From Sphingomonas sp. QA11 (lineage in GTDB: Bacteria > Pseudomonadota > Alphaproteobacteria > Sphingomonadales > Sphingomonadaceae): 64,000 bases of DNA. Location: NCBI RefSeq assembly GCF_028473665.1, contig NZ_CP098774.1:1-64000 (forward strand), written 5' to 3'. Numbering within the stretch: the stretch's first letter is position 1; each line of letters begins with the position of its first letter. A program made the position numbers and the translations under genes. Shown here piece by piece: positions 18,608 to 27,060 of this stretch. The notes under the pieces were generated by a model. It did no database searches and was not told the DNA's origin. It worked only from the letters and a program-made list of their open reading frames with translations.

Positions 18608-18823
18608 TTAGGCGGATGATCCCGACGCGCATTTCGCAAGTAACTGCGCGGTCTGCAGAAATCGCAAGAAAGCAGGGTTGCGGTTCTCCGCCGACCAGAC
18701 AACGCTGAAAGGCGCGATGTCGGCCCTAGCGGTCAGTGGTATCAGCACCAGCCCCGGAACCTTGAGAGCGGTCCATGCTGCCGAAACCAGAGTAATACCT
18801 TGGCCAAGGCTAACGAGGTTCAT
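18608..18823 (-). pseudogene. LysR regulator fragment, C-terminal part (copy 1)
   Basis: This minus-strand stretch encodes about 71 residues (MNLVSLGQGITLVSAAWTAL onward) that closely match the last 70 residues of the complete LysR protein at 19,826-20,749. The DNA-binding domain and most of the effector domain are missing. The fragment starts exactly where TetR-like sequence ends (18,824), so an internal deletion of about 950 bases, compared with the complete copy, joined two genes. The fragment should not be functional. Confidence 0.85.
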
Positions 18824-18960
18824 AGCCAGTTGAACTGCGCAGCAGCGACTTGAGCATCGTCGATGTCTAGGTGGCCTCGACTTGACAGTCCCTGAAATAG
18901 CGTCGTCAGCGAACCGATAGTTCGGGCCGGCACGTCGTCGTAGAACGTCTTGGCTACACG
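18824..18960 (-). pseudogene. TetR regulator fragment (copy 1)
   Basis: Reading the minus strand gives AKTFYDDVPARTIGSL, then LDIDDAQVAAAQFNWL and a stop. This corresponds to roughly residues 133-180 of the complete TetR at 20,882-21,547 (AKTFYEDGPARTIDSL and NIDDARVAAAQFNWL). The helix-turn-helix part is gone. The left edge is the LysR fragment, and at the right edge the end of a GNAT gene (18,962) abuts directly, so that gene was probably inserted here or brought in by recombination. Confidence 0.8.
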
Positions 18961-18961
18961 A

Positions 18962-19483
18962 TCACAACATCGAAGGAATGAACTCATCTCTCAACATGGC
19001 CATGATCGCAGTATCCCAACGCTCCCCATCGACTAGAGTCGATTCCCGACGTGTGCCTTCCAATCGGAAACCTAAACCTTCGTACGTCCGGATCGCGGGG
19101 GTGTTCCACGTAAATACGTTGAGCTCTAATCGGTGAACGACTTGGTATGAAAAGGCCTCTTGCACGACCAGTTGCAGCATTGGACGTGAGAGCCGACGGC
19201 CCCGAGCCTTTGGGGCGATGGCCACTCTGGATAGCAGCGCATTTCCATTCCTCCAATCAAAGGAGAGCTGTGCGTGCCCAAGAAGCGCGCCAGCTTCCTC
19301 TAACATCCAGCATAGCCTTGCCGGCGGCGTGGACTGACCACCCTCTAGCATTTGGCTTAACTGTTCATTGGATATCGGAAATCGGACTAGCGGTCCGCCC
19401 CACTGGACCACATTTCTCTCCGAAGAAAACCAACTCGACAGCACGGAGAAATGCTCAGGCGCGAATGGCATCAAACTCAGCAT
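18962..19483 (-). CDS. GNAT-family N-acetyltransferase
   Basis: Acetyl-CoA-dependent transferase of the RimJ/RimL-like GNAT group, 173 residues, full length for the family. The acetyl-CoA-binding motif A appears as SRVAIAPKARGRRLSRPML near residues 84-102, and motif B as LELNVFTWNTPAIRTYEGLGF near 118-138. The substrate cannot be read from sequence; small-molecule (including antibiotic) and protein N-terminus acetylation are both possible. The start is uncertain (ATG 19483 or 19471), with no clear ribosome-binding site. It sits between the two copies of the DUF2274-LysR-TetR block and ends one base from the TetR fragment. Confidence 0.75.
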   Translation of the reverse strand: MLSLMPFAPEHFSVLSSWFSSERNVVQWGGPLVRFPISNEQLSQMLEGGQSTPPARLCWMLEEAGALLGHAQLSFDWRNGNALLSRVAIAPKARGRRLSRPMLQLVVQEAFSYQVVHRLELNVFTWNTPAIRTYEGLGFRLEGTRRESTLVDGERWDTAIMAMLRDEFIPSML

Positions 19484-19596
19484 AATTGGCTACACTCCAC
19501 CTTTGAGAGGCATTATCGAGACGCTTCGATCACCGCACACTTTCCTACGACCTTGGATGCGGAGCAGACCCCCCGCAATTGAAGCAGTGGGGAGTG

Positions 19597-19794
19597 ATGC
19601 TGTTCGCAAAGCCGATCAAGCTCACGATTGAATTGCCGGCACTGCTGCATCGCGAACTCGTAGCGTATGCCGAGGTCCTGACCCGCGAAACTGGGCAGCC
19701 AGTTACAGATCCGGCAAAGCTGATCGCGCCGATGGTCCAGCGTTTCATCGCCACCGATCGCGGCTTCGCTAAGGCGCGGAGATCACGACCTTAG
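19597..19794 (+). CDS. DUF2274 domain protein, shortened diverged copy 2
   Basis: A 65-residue homologue of the DUF2274 protein at 18,339. The shared core runs from KPIKLTIELPALLHRELVAY to FIATDRGFAKARR. The first 15 or so residues of copy 1 are missing: alignment starts at the KP-[IV]-K strand, and the upstream bases no longer match. Possible starts are ATG 19597, GTG 19594 or TTG 19579. Divergence spread along the whole length points to an old paralogue or one acquired from a related element rather than a recent copy. It may be intact or decaying. Confidence 0.6.
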   Translation: MLFAKPIKLTIELPALLHRELVAYAEVLTRETGQPVTDPAKLIAPMVQRFIATDRGFAKARRSRP

Positions 19795-19825
19795 GCGAAG
19801 GTGCAGTTTCATTGTGTCAGCAAGC

Positions 19826-20749
19826 TCACCGAACGCCGTTAAGCATGGTTGATCCCGGAGCGTAATGCGCAAGTAGTTGCGCAATTTGCAGAAATCGCAA
19901 GAAAGCTGGGTTACTGTTCTCCGCCGACCAGACCACGCTAAATGGGACGATGTCGGCTCGAGCAGTTAACGGTCTCAGCACCAGCCCCGGAACCTTGATA
20001 GCGGTCCACGCTGCCGAAACTAAAGTAATTCCTTGACCAAGGCTGACTAGATTCATCAGAGTTTCTTGAAACGCCGCTTTCTCTTCAACGTCGGGGTACG
20101 TGCTGAAGTCGGCCGATCGACGGACAATATAGTCATGCACTTCGGGGCCGGGCTCGCCTCGGCTTACTATGAAGTGTTCTGCCTTGAGGTCGGACCAGTC
20201 GAGCTCACGTCTTCCGGCGAGCGGGTGGCCTTCGGAAAGAGCAACATGGACTCGTTCGCGCCAGAGCACTCGCGTTTCGCATCCTCGGACGGCGTCCGAT
20301 CCCGGGACAAGGGCGGCATCCAATCGCCGAGCCCGTACGGCTCCGAGATGTTCCCGCCGGCCGCCATCGAGAACGTCGATTCTGACCTGCGGATGCCTTT
20401 CCGTGTAGTTCTTAACGAGGTGACGCAAAAACCCGCCCGCCAAAGAGGTCAGGATACCAATTCGCACAAGTCCCACTTCCGCACGGCGCGCCGCACGCGC
20501 GGACCGTTTTGCAGATTCGAGCTGCTCAAGAGCCGGAGAGACTTCAGCCAGGAATCGCTGCCCGGCCGGGGTGAGCTTCACGCCACTGCGTGCCCGTTCA
20601 AATAGCGCGACGCCAAGGGTGTCCTCGAGCTGCCTCAAAGCACGGCTGACGTTTGACTGATCGACTTGGCACATCTCCGCCGTACCTCTGAAGCTGCCTA
20701 CTTGGGCCGCCACTGCAAGGTAGTGCAGTTGTCGCATCGTATGTCTCAT
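19826..20749 (-). CDS. LysR-family regulator (complete copy)
   Basis: Transcription regulator of 307 residues from ATG 20749. The N-terminal helix-turn-helix is typical (MRQLHYLAVAAQVGSFRGTA, then VDQSNVSRALRQLEDTLGV and LTPAGQRFL), and the periplasmic-binding-protein-like effector domain follows from about residue 90. A longer form from ATG 20776 is possible. LysR genes opposite the end of the trb/DUF2274 operon are common in such elements, so it may control transfer or cargo. The C-terminal 70 residues are duplicated as a fragment at 18,608-18,823. Confidence 0.83.
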   Translation of the reverse strand: MRHTMRQLHYLAVAAQVGSFRGTAEMCQVDQSNVSRALRQLEDTLGVALFERARSGVKLTPAGQRFLAEVSPALEQLESAKRSARAARRAEVGLVRIGILTSLAGGFLRHLVKNYTERHPQVRIDVLDGGRREHLGAVRARRLDAALVPGSDAVRGCETRVLWRERVHVALSEGHPLAGRRELDWSDLKAEHFIVSRGEPGPEVHDYIVRRSADFSTYPDVEEKAAFQETLMNLVSLGQGITLVSAAWTAIKVPGLVLRPLTARADIVPFSVVWSAENSNPAFLRFLQIAQLLAHYAPGSTMLNGVR

Positions 20750-20881
20750 ATCGCCGCCCCCCGGCCAGCGCGGCACGATAGGAGGACCAGTAAATGATCC
20801 AGCGGCGCCCTATCCGCGTCTCGTCGCCTGTTAACCATCGAACCAAACTATCCTCCAGGAAGCTCGTCGGGGACGCCTAGA

Positions 20882-21547
20882 TCACGCAGCCTTCGCCCGG
20901 TATGCGGCGAGAAACATTCGAACGCCTTGCTCCGCGTCCTTCCGGAGAGCCTTCCCGGTTGGGATCGCGTCGTCGCCGAGGAAGAGCGCTCGGTTCAAAG
21001 GGCTCGACATGACGAGCCAATTGAACTGCGCAGCAGCGACACGAGCATCGTCGATGTTGAGGTAGCCGCGAATCGACAGTCGCTCAAATAGTGCTGTTAG
21101 TGAATCGATAGTTCTTGCCGGTCCATCTTCGTAGAACGTCTTGGCCAAAGCGGGAAAGCGAGATACTTCTCCGATCACCAGTCGGCGGAGCTGTATAATG
21201 GCCGGCGTCATCACAATCTCTAGTTGTCGAACGGCTAAGTCGAATAAGCTGCTTTCAATATTCCCATCAAAGTCGAAATTCTGCATTCCGGCCTCAACCG
21301 TGTCAGCAGCAGACGCCACAAGGATAACTATGAGCTCTCTGAACAGGCTCTCTTTGTCGGAGAAGTGCTTGTAGACAGTTTGCTTCGAGACTCCCGCGAC
21401 ACCGGCAACCTCGTCAACACTAGTGCCGAGATATCCGTTTCTAAGAAAGACTTCAGCGGATGCGCGCAGGATCGCCTTTCGCTTGCGGGGAGAGCGCAGC
21501 TCGTCGTCCGTTTCCGAGAAGGCTGCTAGTAGGTTCGCAGAGCGCAT
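20882..21547 (-). CDS. TetR/AcrR-family repressor (complete copy)
   Basis: A 221-residue TetR regulator. The helix-turn-helix is AILRASAEVFLRNGYLGTSV followed by VAGVAGVSKQTVYKHFSDKE (about residues 25-64). The C-terminal domain resembles the AefR-like group (TetR_C) often linked to efflux or stress genes, though no pump lies next to it. A fragment of the same gene is at 18,824-18,960. The 27-bp direct repeat upstream (21,591-21,630) is a likely operator, covering both this promoter and that of the divergent acetyltransferase at 21,657. Confidence 0.85.
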   Translation of the reverse strand: MRSANLLAAFSETDDELRSPRKRKAILRASAEVFLRNGYLGTSVDEVAGVAGVSKQTVYKHFSDKESLFRELIVILVASAADTVEAGMQNFDFDGNIESSLFDLAVRQLEIVMTPAIIQLRRLVIGEVSRFPALAKTFYEDGPARTIDSLTALFERLSIRGYLNIDDARVAAAQFNWLVMSSPLNRALFLGDDAIPTGKALRKDAEQGVRMFLAAYRAKAA

Positions 21548-21590
21548 CGCACAACCTAGGTCAAAATGAAGTGTCTCGACAGATCATACC

Positions 21591-21630
21591 ATACGGTCTA
21601 GTTTGCATCAACATACTATACGGTTTAGTT
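21591..21630 (+). promoter_or_regulatory. Direct-repeat operator between TetR and GNAT genes
   Basis: ATACGGTCTAGTT (21,591-21,603) recurs as ATACGGTTTAGTT (21,618-21,630), 12 of 13 bases identical, 27 bp apart. The pair stands 44 bases before the tetR start and 27 bases before the divergent acetyltransferase start. TetR/AcrR repressors often bind this kind of AT-rich ACGGT motif overlapping their own promoter. Binding is inferred from position. Confidence 0.55.
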
Positions 21631-21656
21631 CCGAAGGCGTCTGTACCTACGGGGCG

Positions 21657-22280
21657 ATGGGAGACGACGTGGACAACCTCAGTTTAAAATCACTTACAGG
21701 CCCTCGCGTTACGCTTTGTCCCTTGGTCCCCGCGCACTGCCGCGCACTGCTAGCCGCCGCCGCAGACGGTGAGCTCTGGAACCTCAAGGTCACGAACGTT
21801 CCGGGGCCCGAGACGATTGCCAATTACATCGCTTCCGCGGTTGTAGACAGAACTGCGGGCACCGCTTTCCCGTATGTTGTGGAGGTTGGATCAACGGTGG
21901 TCGGAAGCACGCGGTTCTGGAAGTACGACCGGATCAACCGCAAAGTGGAAATCGGCCAAACATGGATTGCCTCGTCCTGGCAAAGGAGCTTCGTTAATAC
22001 CGAGACCAAGCTGTTGATGCTCAGTTTCGCTTTCGAAACGCTTGGCTGCATCAGGGTGCAGTTTACCACCGATGTGCTGAATGAGCGCTCTCGCGCCGCC
22101 ATTCTCCGCTTGGGCGCCTTGCAGGAGGGCATTGTCCGGTATGAGCGAATAATGCCGGACGGTAGAAAGCGGGATTCGGTGCGTTTCAGCATCATTGATG
22201 CTGAGTGGCCGGCTGTTCAGTCGAAACTCGAAGCACGGCTTGGAGAGTGTTTGGCCCCAGACGCCGACTGCGAATCCTAA
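21657..22280 (+). CDS. GNAT-family N-acetyltransferase
   Basis: A second acetyltransferase, 207 residues, in the RimJ/RimL-type GNAT family. LTGPRVTLCPLVPAHCRAL is the usual N terminus; VEIGQTWIASSWQRSFVNTE (about 101-120) carries the acetyl-CoA loop; and LGCIRVQFTTDVLNERSRAA then LGALQEGIVR form the C-terminal motif, close to the large YdaF-like subgroup. I chose ATG 21657 because it starts just before the conserved domain; ATG 21603 would lie inside the operator repeats. It is divergent from tetR and probably controlled by it. Confidence 0.78.
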   Translation: MGDDVDNLSLKSLTGPRVTLCPLVPAHCRALLAAAADGELWNLKVTNVPGPETIANYIASAVVDRTAGTAFPYVVEVGSTVVGSTRFWKYDRINRKVEIGQTWIASSWQRSFVNTETKLLMLSFAFETLGCIRVQFTTDVLNERSRAAILRLGALQEGIVRYERIMPDGRKRDSVRFSIIDAEWPAVQSKLEARLGECLAPDADCES

Positions 22281-22627
22281 AGGTTAGTCGCTGCATCGCC
22301 GTTGATAAATAGCTCACGCCTATTCGCCAAACATCAGGCTAGAAAAGAGTCGTGTTTCCGAACCGACCGTGCCCCCCAGCGCAAAAAGTGAGGTCGACGT
22401 GCTTGCCACTCCTTCGGATGCGACATAGCGGTCCCTTACAATCTGCATTCCTCTTCTTCGCTGGCGAGCTGCAATAAGGCGGCGTCACCGAGCCGTGCTC
22501 CGGGCCAGGTTCCTTCCGACCTAATTTTGCTTTGCAAGTCGAAATCGTCGCCCCTCATTCGTCTAGTTGTAGTCGGGCCGGACTTTCGTAGCACCGCTGG
22601 CACCGTCAGATTGTTCGCAACCACAAT
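22281..22627. other. Intergenic, no gene seen
   Basis: About 350 bases between the acetyltransferase and the GyrI-like gene. The short reading frames in it have no recognisable motif or ribosome-binding site. It probably holds the promoter for the next gene; no clear repeat or hairpin was found. Confidence 0.4.
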
Positions 22628-23164
22628 ATGGAGATCGACCACATGCTTTCCTTACCCCAAATCGTCCATCGCACCACGACCCCCTACGTTGCCATTAAAG
22701 CGCAACTGACACTTCCCTTCGGTAACGAAGTGTCGACAATAATAGGTAGGTTGTTTGGTCTTCTTGAGCAGGAAAGACTTGCCGAAGAGGGTCCTATATT
22801 TTTCCGGCATAATTTGGTGGCTATGCCCCTCATCGAAATGGAGATTGGCGTGCCCACAAATCGAGTTATCGAGCAACGCGGCGACATTGTAAGCGGTCTG
22901 CTTCCCGCAGGACGTTACGCTGAGGTCACCTATTTTGGCCCGTATGACGACCTCGTAACGGTGAATGGCGTTTTGATGGGGTGGGCTTCCCACGTTGGCC
23001 TAGAATTTGATTCGAAGTCTCGGCGGGACGGTGAATGGTTCGCAAACAGGCTCGAGATTTACCACAACAGCCCGGCTGAGGAGCCGGACGCCAGGAAGCT
23101 CAAGACGAGCATTGCCATCAAGCTCGTAGATGAGCAGCAACATGGTGGGGAGATCGCTAAATAA
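22628..23164 (+). CDS. GyrI-like small-molecule-binding protein
   Basis: A stand-alone GyrI-like domain (178 residues), the fold that binds drugs and other lipophilic compounds in AraC-type regulators and in gyrase inhibitor GyrI. Supporting features are PQIVHRTTTPYVAIKAQL at the start, IEMEIGVPTNRVIEQRGDI, and LPAGRYAEVTYFGPYDDLVTV in the middle, the usual GyrI pattern of a Tyr-rich strand with a conserved Gly-Pro. The C-terminal W-NRLEIYHNSP segment also fits. No DNA-binding domain is present. ATG 22643 is an alternative start. It may sequester or sense a toxic compound; no partner is evident. Confidence 0.7.
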   Translation: MEIDHMLSLPQIVHRTTTPYVAIKAQLTLPFGNEVSTIIGRLFGLLEQERLAEEGPIFFRHNLVAMPLIEMEIGVPTNRVIEQRGDIVSGLLPAGRYAEVTYFGPYDDLVTVNGVLMGWASHVGLEFDSKSRRDGEWFANRLEIYHNSPAEEPDARKLKTSIAIKLVDEQQHGGEIAK

Positions 23165-23304
23165 ACTGATCTTCGGCGCGCCGCCACTGTGTGTCACAGC
23201 GCAACGACATCGCTAGCTGGCAGCATTCTCCACCAAGCTTTCCCGAGATGGCGTTGAAGCTCTCGGGAACGCCGCCTATGGTGCACGGAATGTTGGCAGA
23301 CCCC

Positions 23305-24036
23305 ATGGATGCGATGAGAGACGAGAATAGCGATACAGCCCGCTCGAACGCGCTGATGCACGCGTGGGCTTCGGACACGCAAGCTGTCCGCCCCGGGCCG
23401 CGCAAGACGTTTTCCACCGGGGCGGTGGTGCAGGCGGGCGTCGTACTCTACGACATCAACGGACATCAAGGGTTCTCGCTAGCTAAGCTGGCCGCATCGC
23501 TTCGTCTCACAACCAATGCCCTTTACCGTTACGTGTCGTCGCGTGAGGAACTCGAAGCGCTGATCCGTGACGCCGCGCTGGGGCAGCCGGATCTTGAGGA
23601 CAAGGGGGACTGGAAGGACCGTGTGCGGGCATGGGCGCATGCGCTCGTCCGCCGATACAGCCAGCATGCTTGGCTGGCGCAGCTACCCGTGCGAATTCCG
23701 TTTACGCCAAATGCGGTGGCGTGGCTCGATGCGCTTCTGTTGGATCTCCAGGCCGCCGGGTTCGATCGGCAGACTCAGTTGTGTGCAGCCGCGTTTCTCG
23801 ACAGCCATGTACGGGCTTGCGCTATTACCGCATCGGACCAGAAGCAGGCCCGCGGATTGGCACTCCCTGATGAGTTTGAACGGCTGCTCAATGAACGAGG
23901 CCTCCACGCGGTCGCCGACCTGGTGGGTCAGGGAGAATATGTCGAGGTTGAGATCGATGCCTCCCAAATGCTTGCCTTTGGCCTCGAGACATTCCTGGCA
24001 GGGCTTGAGGTCCGAGCCGGCGCGACAACGGCCTGA
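23305..24036 (+). CDS. TetR-family regulator
   Basis: DNA-binding regulator with the helix-turn-helix GFSLAKLAASLRLTTNALYRYVSS near residues 56-79 and a C-terminal domain of the tetracycline-repressor type (DRVRAWAHALVRRYSQHAWLAQLPVR). The reading frame is open back to 23,191, and several ATG codons occur (23,278, 23,290, 23,305, 23,314); I chose 23,305 as a compromise, so the first 40 residues are uncertain. It ends eight bases before the convergent SMP-30 gene. The target is not evident; the lactonase and hydrolase cluster on the opposite strand is one candidate. Confidence 0.7.
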   Translation: MDAMRDENSDTARSNALMHAWASDTQAVRPGPRKTFSTGAVVQAGVVLYDINGHQGFSLAKLAASLRLTTNALYRYVSSREELEALIRDAALGQPDLEDKGDWKDRVRAWAHALVRRYSQHAWLAQLPVRIPFTPNAVAWLDALLLDLQAAGFDRQTQLCAAAFLDSHVRACAITASDQKQARGLALPDEFERLLNERGLHAVADLVGQGEYVEVEIDASQMLAFGLETFLAGLEVRAGATTA

Positions 24037-24043
24037 GTTATTC

Positions 24044-24871
24044 CTAGCGAGGAAAGCCTCCCCGCTTCTCCTGCACCTCCACCGCGAAAAGCCGCCCTGA
24101 GGGTTTGCGCACGTCCACGCTGCCAGTCCATTCGTTGGCGCAGATGAAAAGGGTTCGGCCATCCCGTCCACCGAGCATGCAGGCGAATGCCATGCGGTCG
24201 AGCGGGACTTCGTCCAGCACCTCCCCACCTGCGGCAAGTCTGAGGCATCGTGGGCCGGACGTTGCCCAGATCGCGCCGGTCTCGTCGAGACATATGCCGT
24301 CGGCACCCTGGCCGTCGATCTTTGCCCAGAGACGCCGATTGGTCAGGGTGCCGTCCGGCTGGATGTCGAAGGCCGTGAGGTTCCCGTTGAAGGACTCGGC
24401 GCAAATCAATGTCTTGCCGTCGGGGGTGATCACCATGCCGTTCGGGAAGGCTAGGTCTCCTGCTTGGCGCTCCACGGAACCGTCTGGCCGGACGAGCGCG
24501 ATGAAGCCCGGCCTGAAATCGCCGCCTGGGAAGGCGAAGTTGATGTTGTTGAGATAGATATGACCGGCATCGTCAACGACGATCTCGTTGTATCCATATT
24601 CGGCCTCATCGAGACTTGCGACATCGACCAGAGCGTCCGCATCTAGGGTCTGAAGACGCTTTGCGGCGGCGTTGACCACATAGCACTGCCCGTCCGGACC
24701 GAAATCGAAGGAAAGCGGCAGGGATTTCAGGCCGACGACGTCTCGCGCCGCGCCAGCCTCCGATACCGCTACGATCTTGCCGGCCACCCAGTCAGCGAAC
24801 CACAACTCATCACCATGCCAGCGGGGGCATTCTCCGAGATAAATGTCGTCCAGGATGGTGCGTAAAGTCAT
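24044..24871 (-). CDS. SMP-30/gluconolactonase-family hydrolase
   Basis: A 275-residue six-bladed beta-propeller lactonase. The family landmarks are the metal-ligand Glu in YLGECPRWHGDELWFADW (residues 11-28), YNEIVVDDAGHIYLNNIN, LAFPNGMVITPDGKTL with the Asn-Gly ligand, and ADGICLDETGAIWATS with the Asp. The likely reaction is hydrolysis of a sugar or aromatic-pathway lactone. It lies 18 bases downstream of an alpha/beta hydrolase on the same strand, so the two may form one catabolic operon with the oxidoreductase further upstream. Confidence 0.82.
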   Translation of the reverse strand: MTLRTILDDIYLGECPRWHGDELWFADWVAGKIVAVSEAGAARDVVGLKSLPLSFDFGPDGQCYVVNAAAKRLQTLDADALVDVASLDEAEYGYNEIVVDDAGHIYLNNINFAFPGGDFRPGFIALVRPDGSVERQAGDLAFPNGMVITPDGKTLICAESFNGNLTAFDIQPDGTLTNRRLWAKIDGQGADGICLDETGAIWATSGPRCLRLAAGGEVLDEVPLDRMAFACMLGGRDGRTLFICANEWTGSVDVRKPSGRLFAVEVQEKRGGFPR

Positions 24872-24889
24872 GATCGGCTTTCCTTGGTG

Positions 24890-25870
24890 CTAATTGAGGG
24901 TCGACGCGAGAAAGTCCCTCACGCGTTGCTCGAATTCGTCTCGATTGGCGTTCCAGACGGCACCATGGTCGCCCCGCATCGGGAACCAAGTTGACGCGGT
25001 GCGGCCTGCCGCCTCAGCCAGGACTTCGCTGTGGGCGAAAGGTACCACCTGGTCCGACTGGCTGTGTATGAACAGCAATGGCGGTCCGTCGTAAGCCCGC
25101 ATCACCTCCTCGGCCTGTGGCACGCTGGGAAACTTCCCGCGCCACGTCACAAGGTTCGCCAGCAGGCTGACCGCGAATGGCGGCATGCCTTTTGACTGCT
25201 GGGCATCGCGAAGCAGCGGCTCGAGGCCCAACATCGGATTTTCAAGAACGACGCCTTGAACATTCCTGAGTTGCGGCAAGGCACGGATGATGGAGAGAGC
25301 GCCCATGGAACTGCCCATGACCACCACCTCTCCGTAGATTCTATCCAGCGTCGCAACTGCGGCGGCCACGTCCATCGACTCTCGTGCACCGTAGGACAGG
25401 CCAGGAACGGGGCAAGGGGATAGGCCCTGACAAACGGGATCAAAGACTGCGAGATCCAAGCCAAGTTTGTCCGCAAGCGGCAGGTACCGGCTGGCTTCGC
25501 GCCTATCGCTGCCACCGCCGGGCACATAGAGTATCACCGCCGCTGCCGGCGCATCAGCGCGGCGAACAATCCACCCGGCGAGGACGTATCCGTTTGGAGA
25601 CTGGATTTCGAAATCCACCCGCCGCTCCGGTGCGAATTCCGTCAATCGCCCACAGTCGTCCCCCCACATTTCGCGGGTGAGCTCGCGGCAGCCATCAAGT
25701 GAGCCGACATCCCCGGGACCCGGTGGGTTGAGGATCGTCGAACTGGCGCTCCATAGCGTAAACCCGATCATCCCAACCCCTGCGATGAGAAGAACGATGA
25801 TCACTGCTGCGGCCCACCGGGCGAGTATTCTCAGTTTTAGTGCAGCCACGCGCATCATTCCGTCCAACAT
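24890..25870 (-). CDS. Alpha/beta hydrolase, membrane anchored
   Basis: A serine hydrolase of about 326 residues with an N-terminal membrane anchor (ILARWAAAVIIVLLIAGVGMIGF). The nucleophile elbow is VVMGSSMGALSII, with Ser in GSSMG; an Asp in SQSDQVVPF and His in RGDHGAVWN complete a plausible triad. The oxyanion region is YVPGGGSDRRE. The start is chosen at ATG 25870; ATG 25858 and 25855 are preceded by GGACGGA and are equally good. A Cys pair (GCRE and DDCGR) may be a periplasmic disulfide. Substrate unknown. Confidence 0.72.
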   Translation of the reverse strand: MLDGMMRVAALKLRILARWAAAVIIVLLIAGVGMIGFTLWSASSTILNPPGPGDVGSLDGCRELTREMWGDDCGRLTEFAPERRVDFEIQSPNGYVLAGWIVRRADAPAAAVILYVPGGGSDRREASRYLPLADKLGLDLAVFDPVCQGLSPCPVPGLSYGARESMDVAAAVATLDRIYGEVVVMGSSMGALSIIRALPQLRNVQGVVLENPMLGLEPLLRDAQQSKGMPPFAVSLLANLVTWRGKFPSVPQAEEVMRAYDGPPLLFIHSQSDQVVPFAHSEVLAEAAGRTASTWFPMRGDHGAVWNANRDEFEQRVRDFLASTLN

Positions 25871-25970
25871 CTGTTTATGGAATGCACAGTTATGTGATAC
25901 GGTTGTGACTTGCAAGGCGGTTCGTTGGGACGCCAGCCTGCATAGGTTGGACTGCCCCAGGGTCTCGCAT

Positions 25971-26969
25971 TCAGGGCTTGAGGATGATCTTGCCGTTAGA
26001 GCCCCGGCTCTCAAGGAGACGATGGGCGCCGGCCGCTTCGTCGAGGGAAAAGCGATGACCGATATGGACCGTAAGTGAGCCGTCGATGATCAGGTTGTGG
26101 AGCGTCGCAAAGTGAGTGCGCAGAATGTCGGTTGTGTCTGCTCGGCTCAACATCGGCACCATGGAATAGCCGACCAGCGTCTGACCTGCCATCACGAAGG
26201 CCGGCATGGCGTCCTTCGAAACCTCTGCATAGTCGCCGCTGGCACCGCCATAGGCAACGAAATGACCGCCTCTGGCTAGTGCGGCGAGACCTTCCTGGCT
26301 CACCGTGCCCCCGATCGCGTCGAAGATAACGTCAGGAGACTTGCCTTCGGTCATTGCCATAAAGCCGGCCACCCAGTCAGAGTGCGTGCTGACCACGGAA
26401 CGAATTCCTATGGATGCGAGGGCCTCGGCCTTTCGAGGATCACCGACCGAGGCGACCAGATGGGCCGGCGCTTGCGGCGCTACCAATTGGGCGAGCAAGT
26501 GACCGACGCCACCCGCGGCCGAGTGGATCAGTACGGACCGCCCTGCTACCGGCACGGCTTTCGAAAGCTCAAGAGCAGCGAGCCCTGCCACACCCACGGC
26601 GACGGCCTGGTCGAAGGCGATAGCGTCGGGTAGAACGAACACGCCTTCTGCAGGCAGTACGAGATGGCTTGTGTAGCCGCCTGTAATGCGCCCAACTGCA
26701 AACGGGGCGGCAAACACGCGCTGGCCAAGAAGGGCGGTATCGACACCAGTGCCCACGGCCGCGATCCATCCAGCGGCTTCCGACCCCAGGACCAGGTTCT
26801 CCGCGCCGGGAAGACCGGCAGCGCCGGACCGGATCATCACGTCACCGAAATTCACGCCGGCGGATTCTACCTCCACGAGCGCTTCGCCCGCAGCGGGAAG
26901 CGGCTTAGGCAGCTCTCGCAATTGCAGTTGTTCCGGGCCACCGAACCGGTCAATAATTACAGCCTTCAT
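25971..26969 (-). CDS. Zinc-independent quinone oxidoreductase (MDR family)
   Basis: NADPH-dependent medium-chain oxidoreductase of the zeta-crystallin/quinone reductase type, 332 residues from ATG 26969 (MKAVIIDRFGGPEQLQL), with GGAGACCTCGA as a ribosome-binding site. The Rossmann motif is HSAAGGVGHLLAQL; the structural-zinc Cys cluster of alcohol dehydrogenases is absent. It reduces quinones or enones. The HxlR regulator is divergent, 91 bases away, a pairing common for quinone- or aldehyde-responsive detoxification. It may belong with the hydrolase and SMP-30 genes downstream. Confidence 0.85.
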   Translation of the reverse strand: MKAVIIDRFGGPEQLQLRELPKPLPAAGEALVEVESAGVNFGDVMIRSGAAGLPGAENLVLGSEAAGWIAAVGTGVDTALLGQRVFAAPFAVGRITGGYTSHLVLPAEGVFVLPDAIAFDQAVAVGVAGLAALELSKAVPVAGRSVLIHSAAGGVGHLLAQLVAPQAPAHLVASVGDPRKAEALASIGIRSVVSTHSDWVAGFMAMTEGKSPDVIFDAIGGTVSQEGLAALARGGHFVAYGGASGDYAEVSKDAMPAFVMAGQTLVGYSMVPMLSRADTTDILRTHFATLHNLIIDGSLTVHIGHRFSLDEAAGAHRLLESRGSNGKIILKP

Positions 26970-27060
26970 TCGAGGTCTCCTAGTCGAGATCTCGTTTGAC
27001 TCAGAACTATTCGGCGCATCCACAGACTTCTTGGTGGGTCGCACACCGCGGGGTGAGTAG

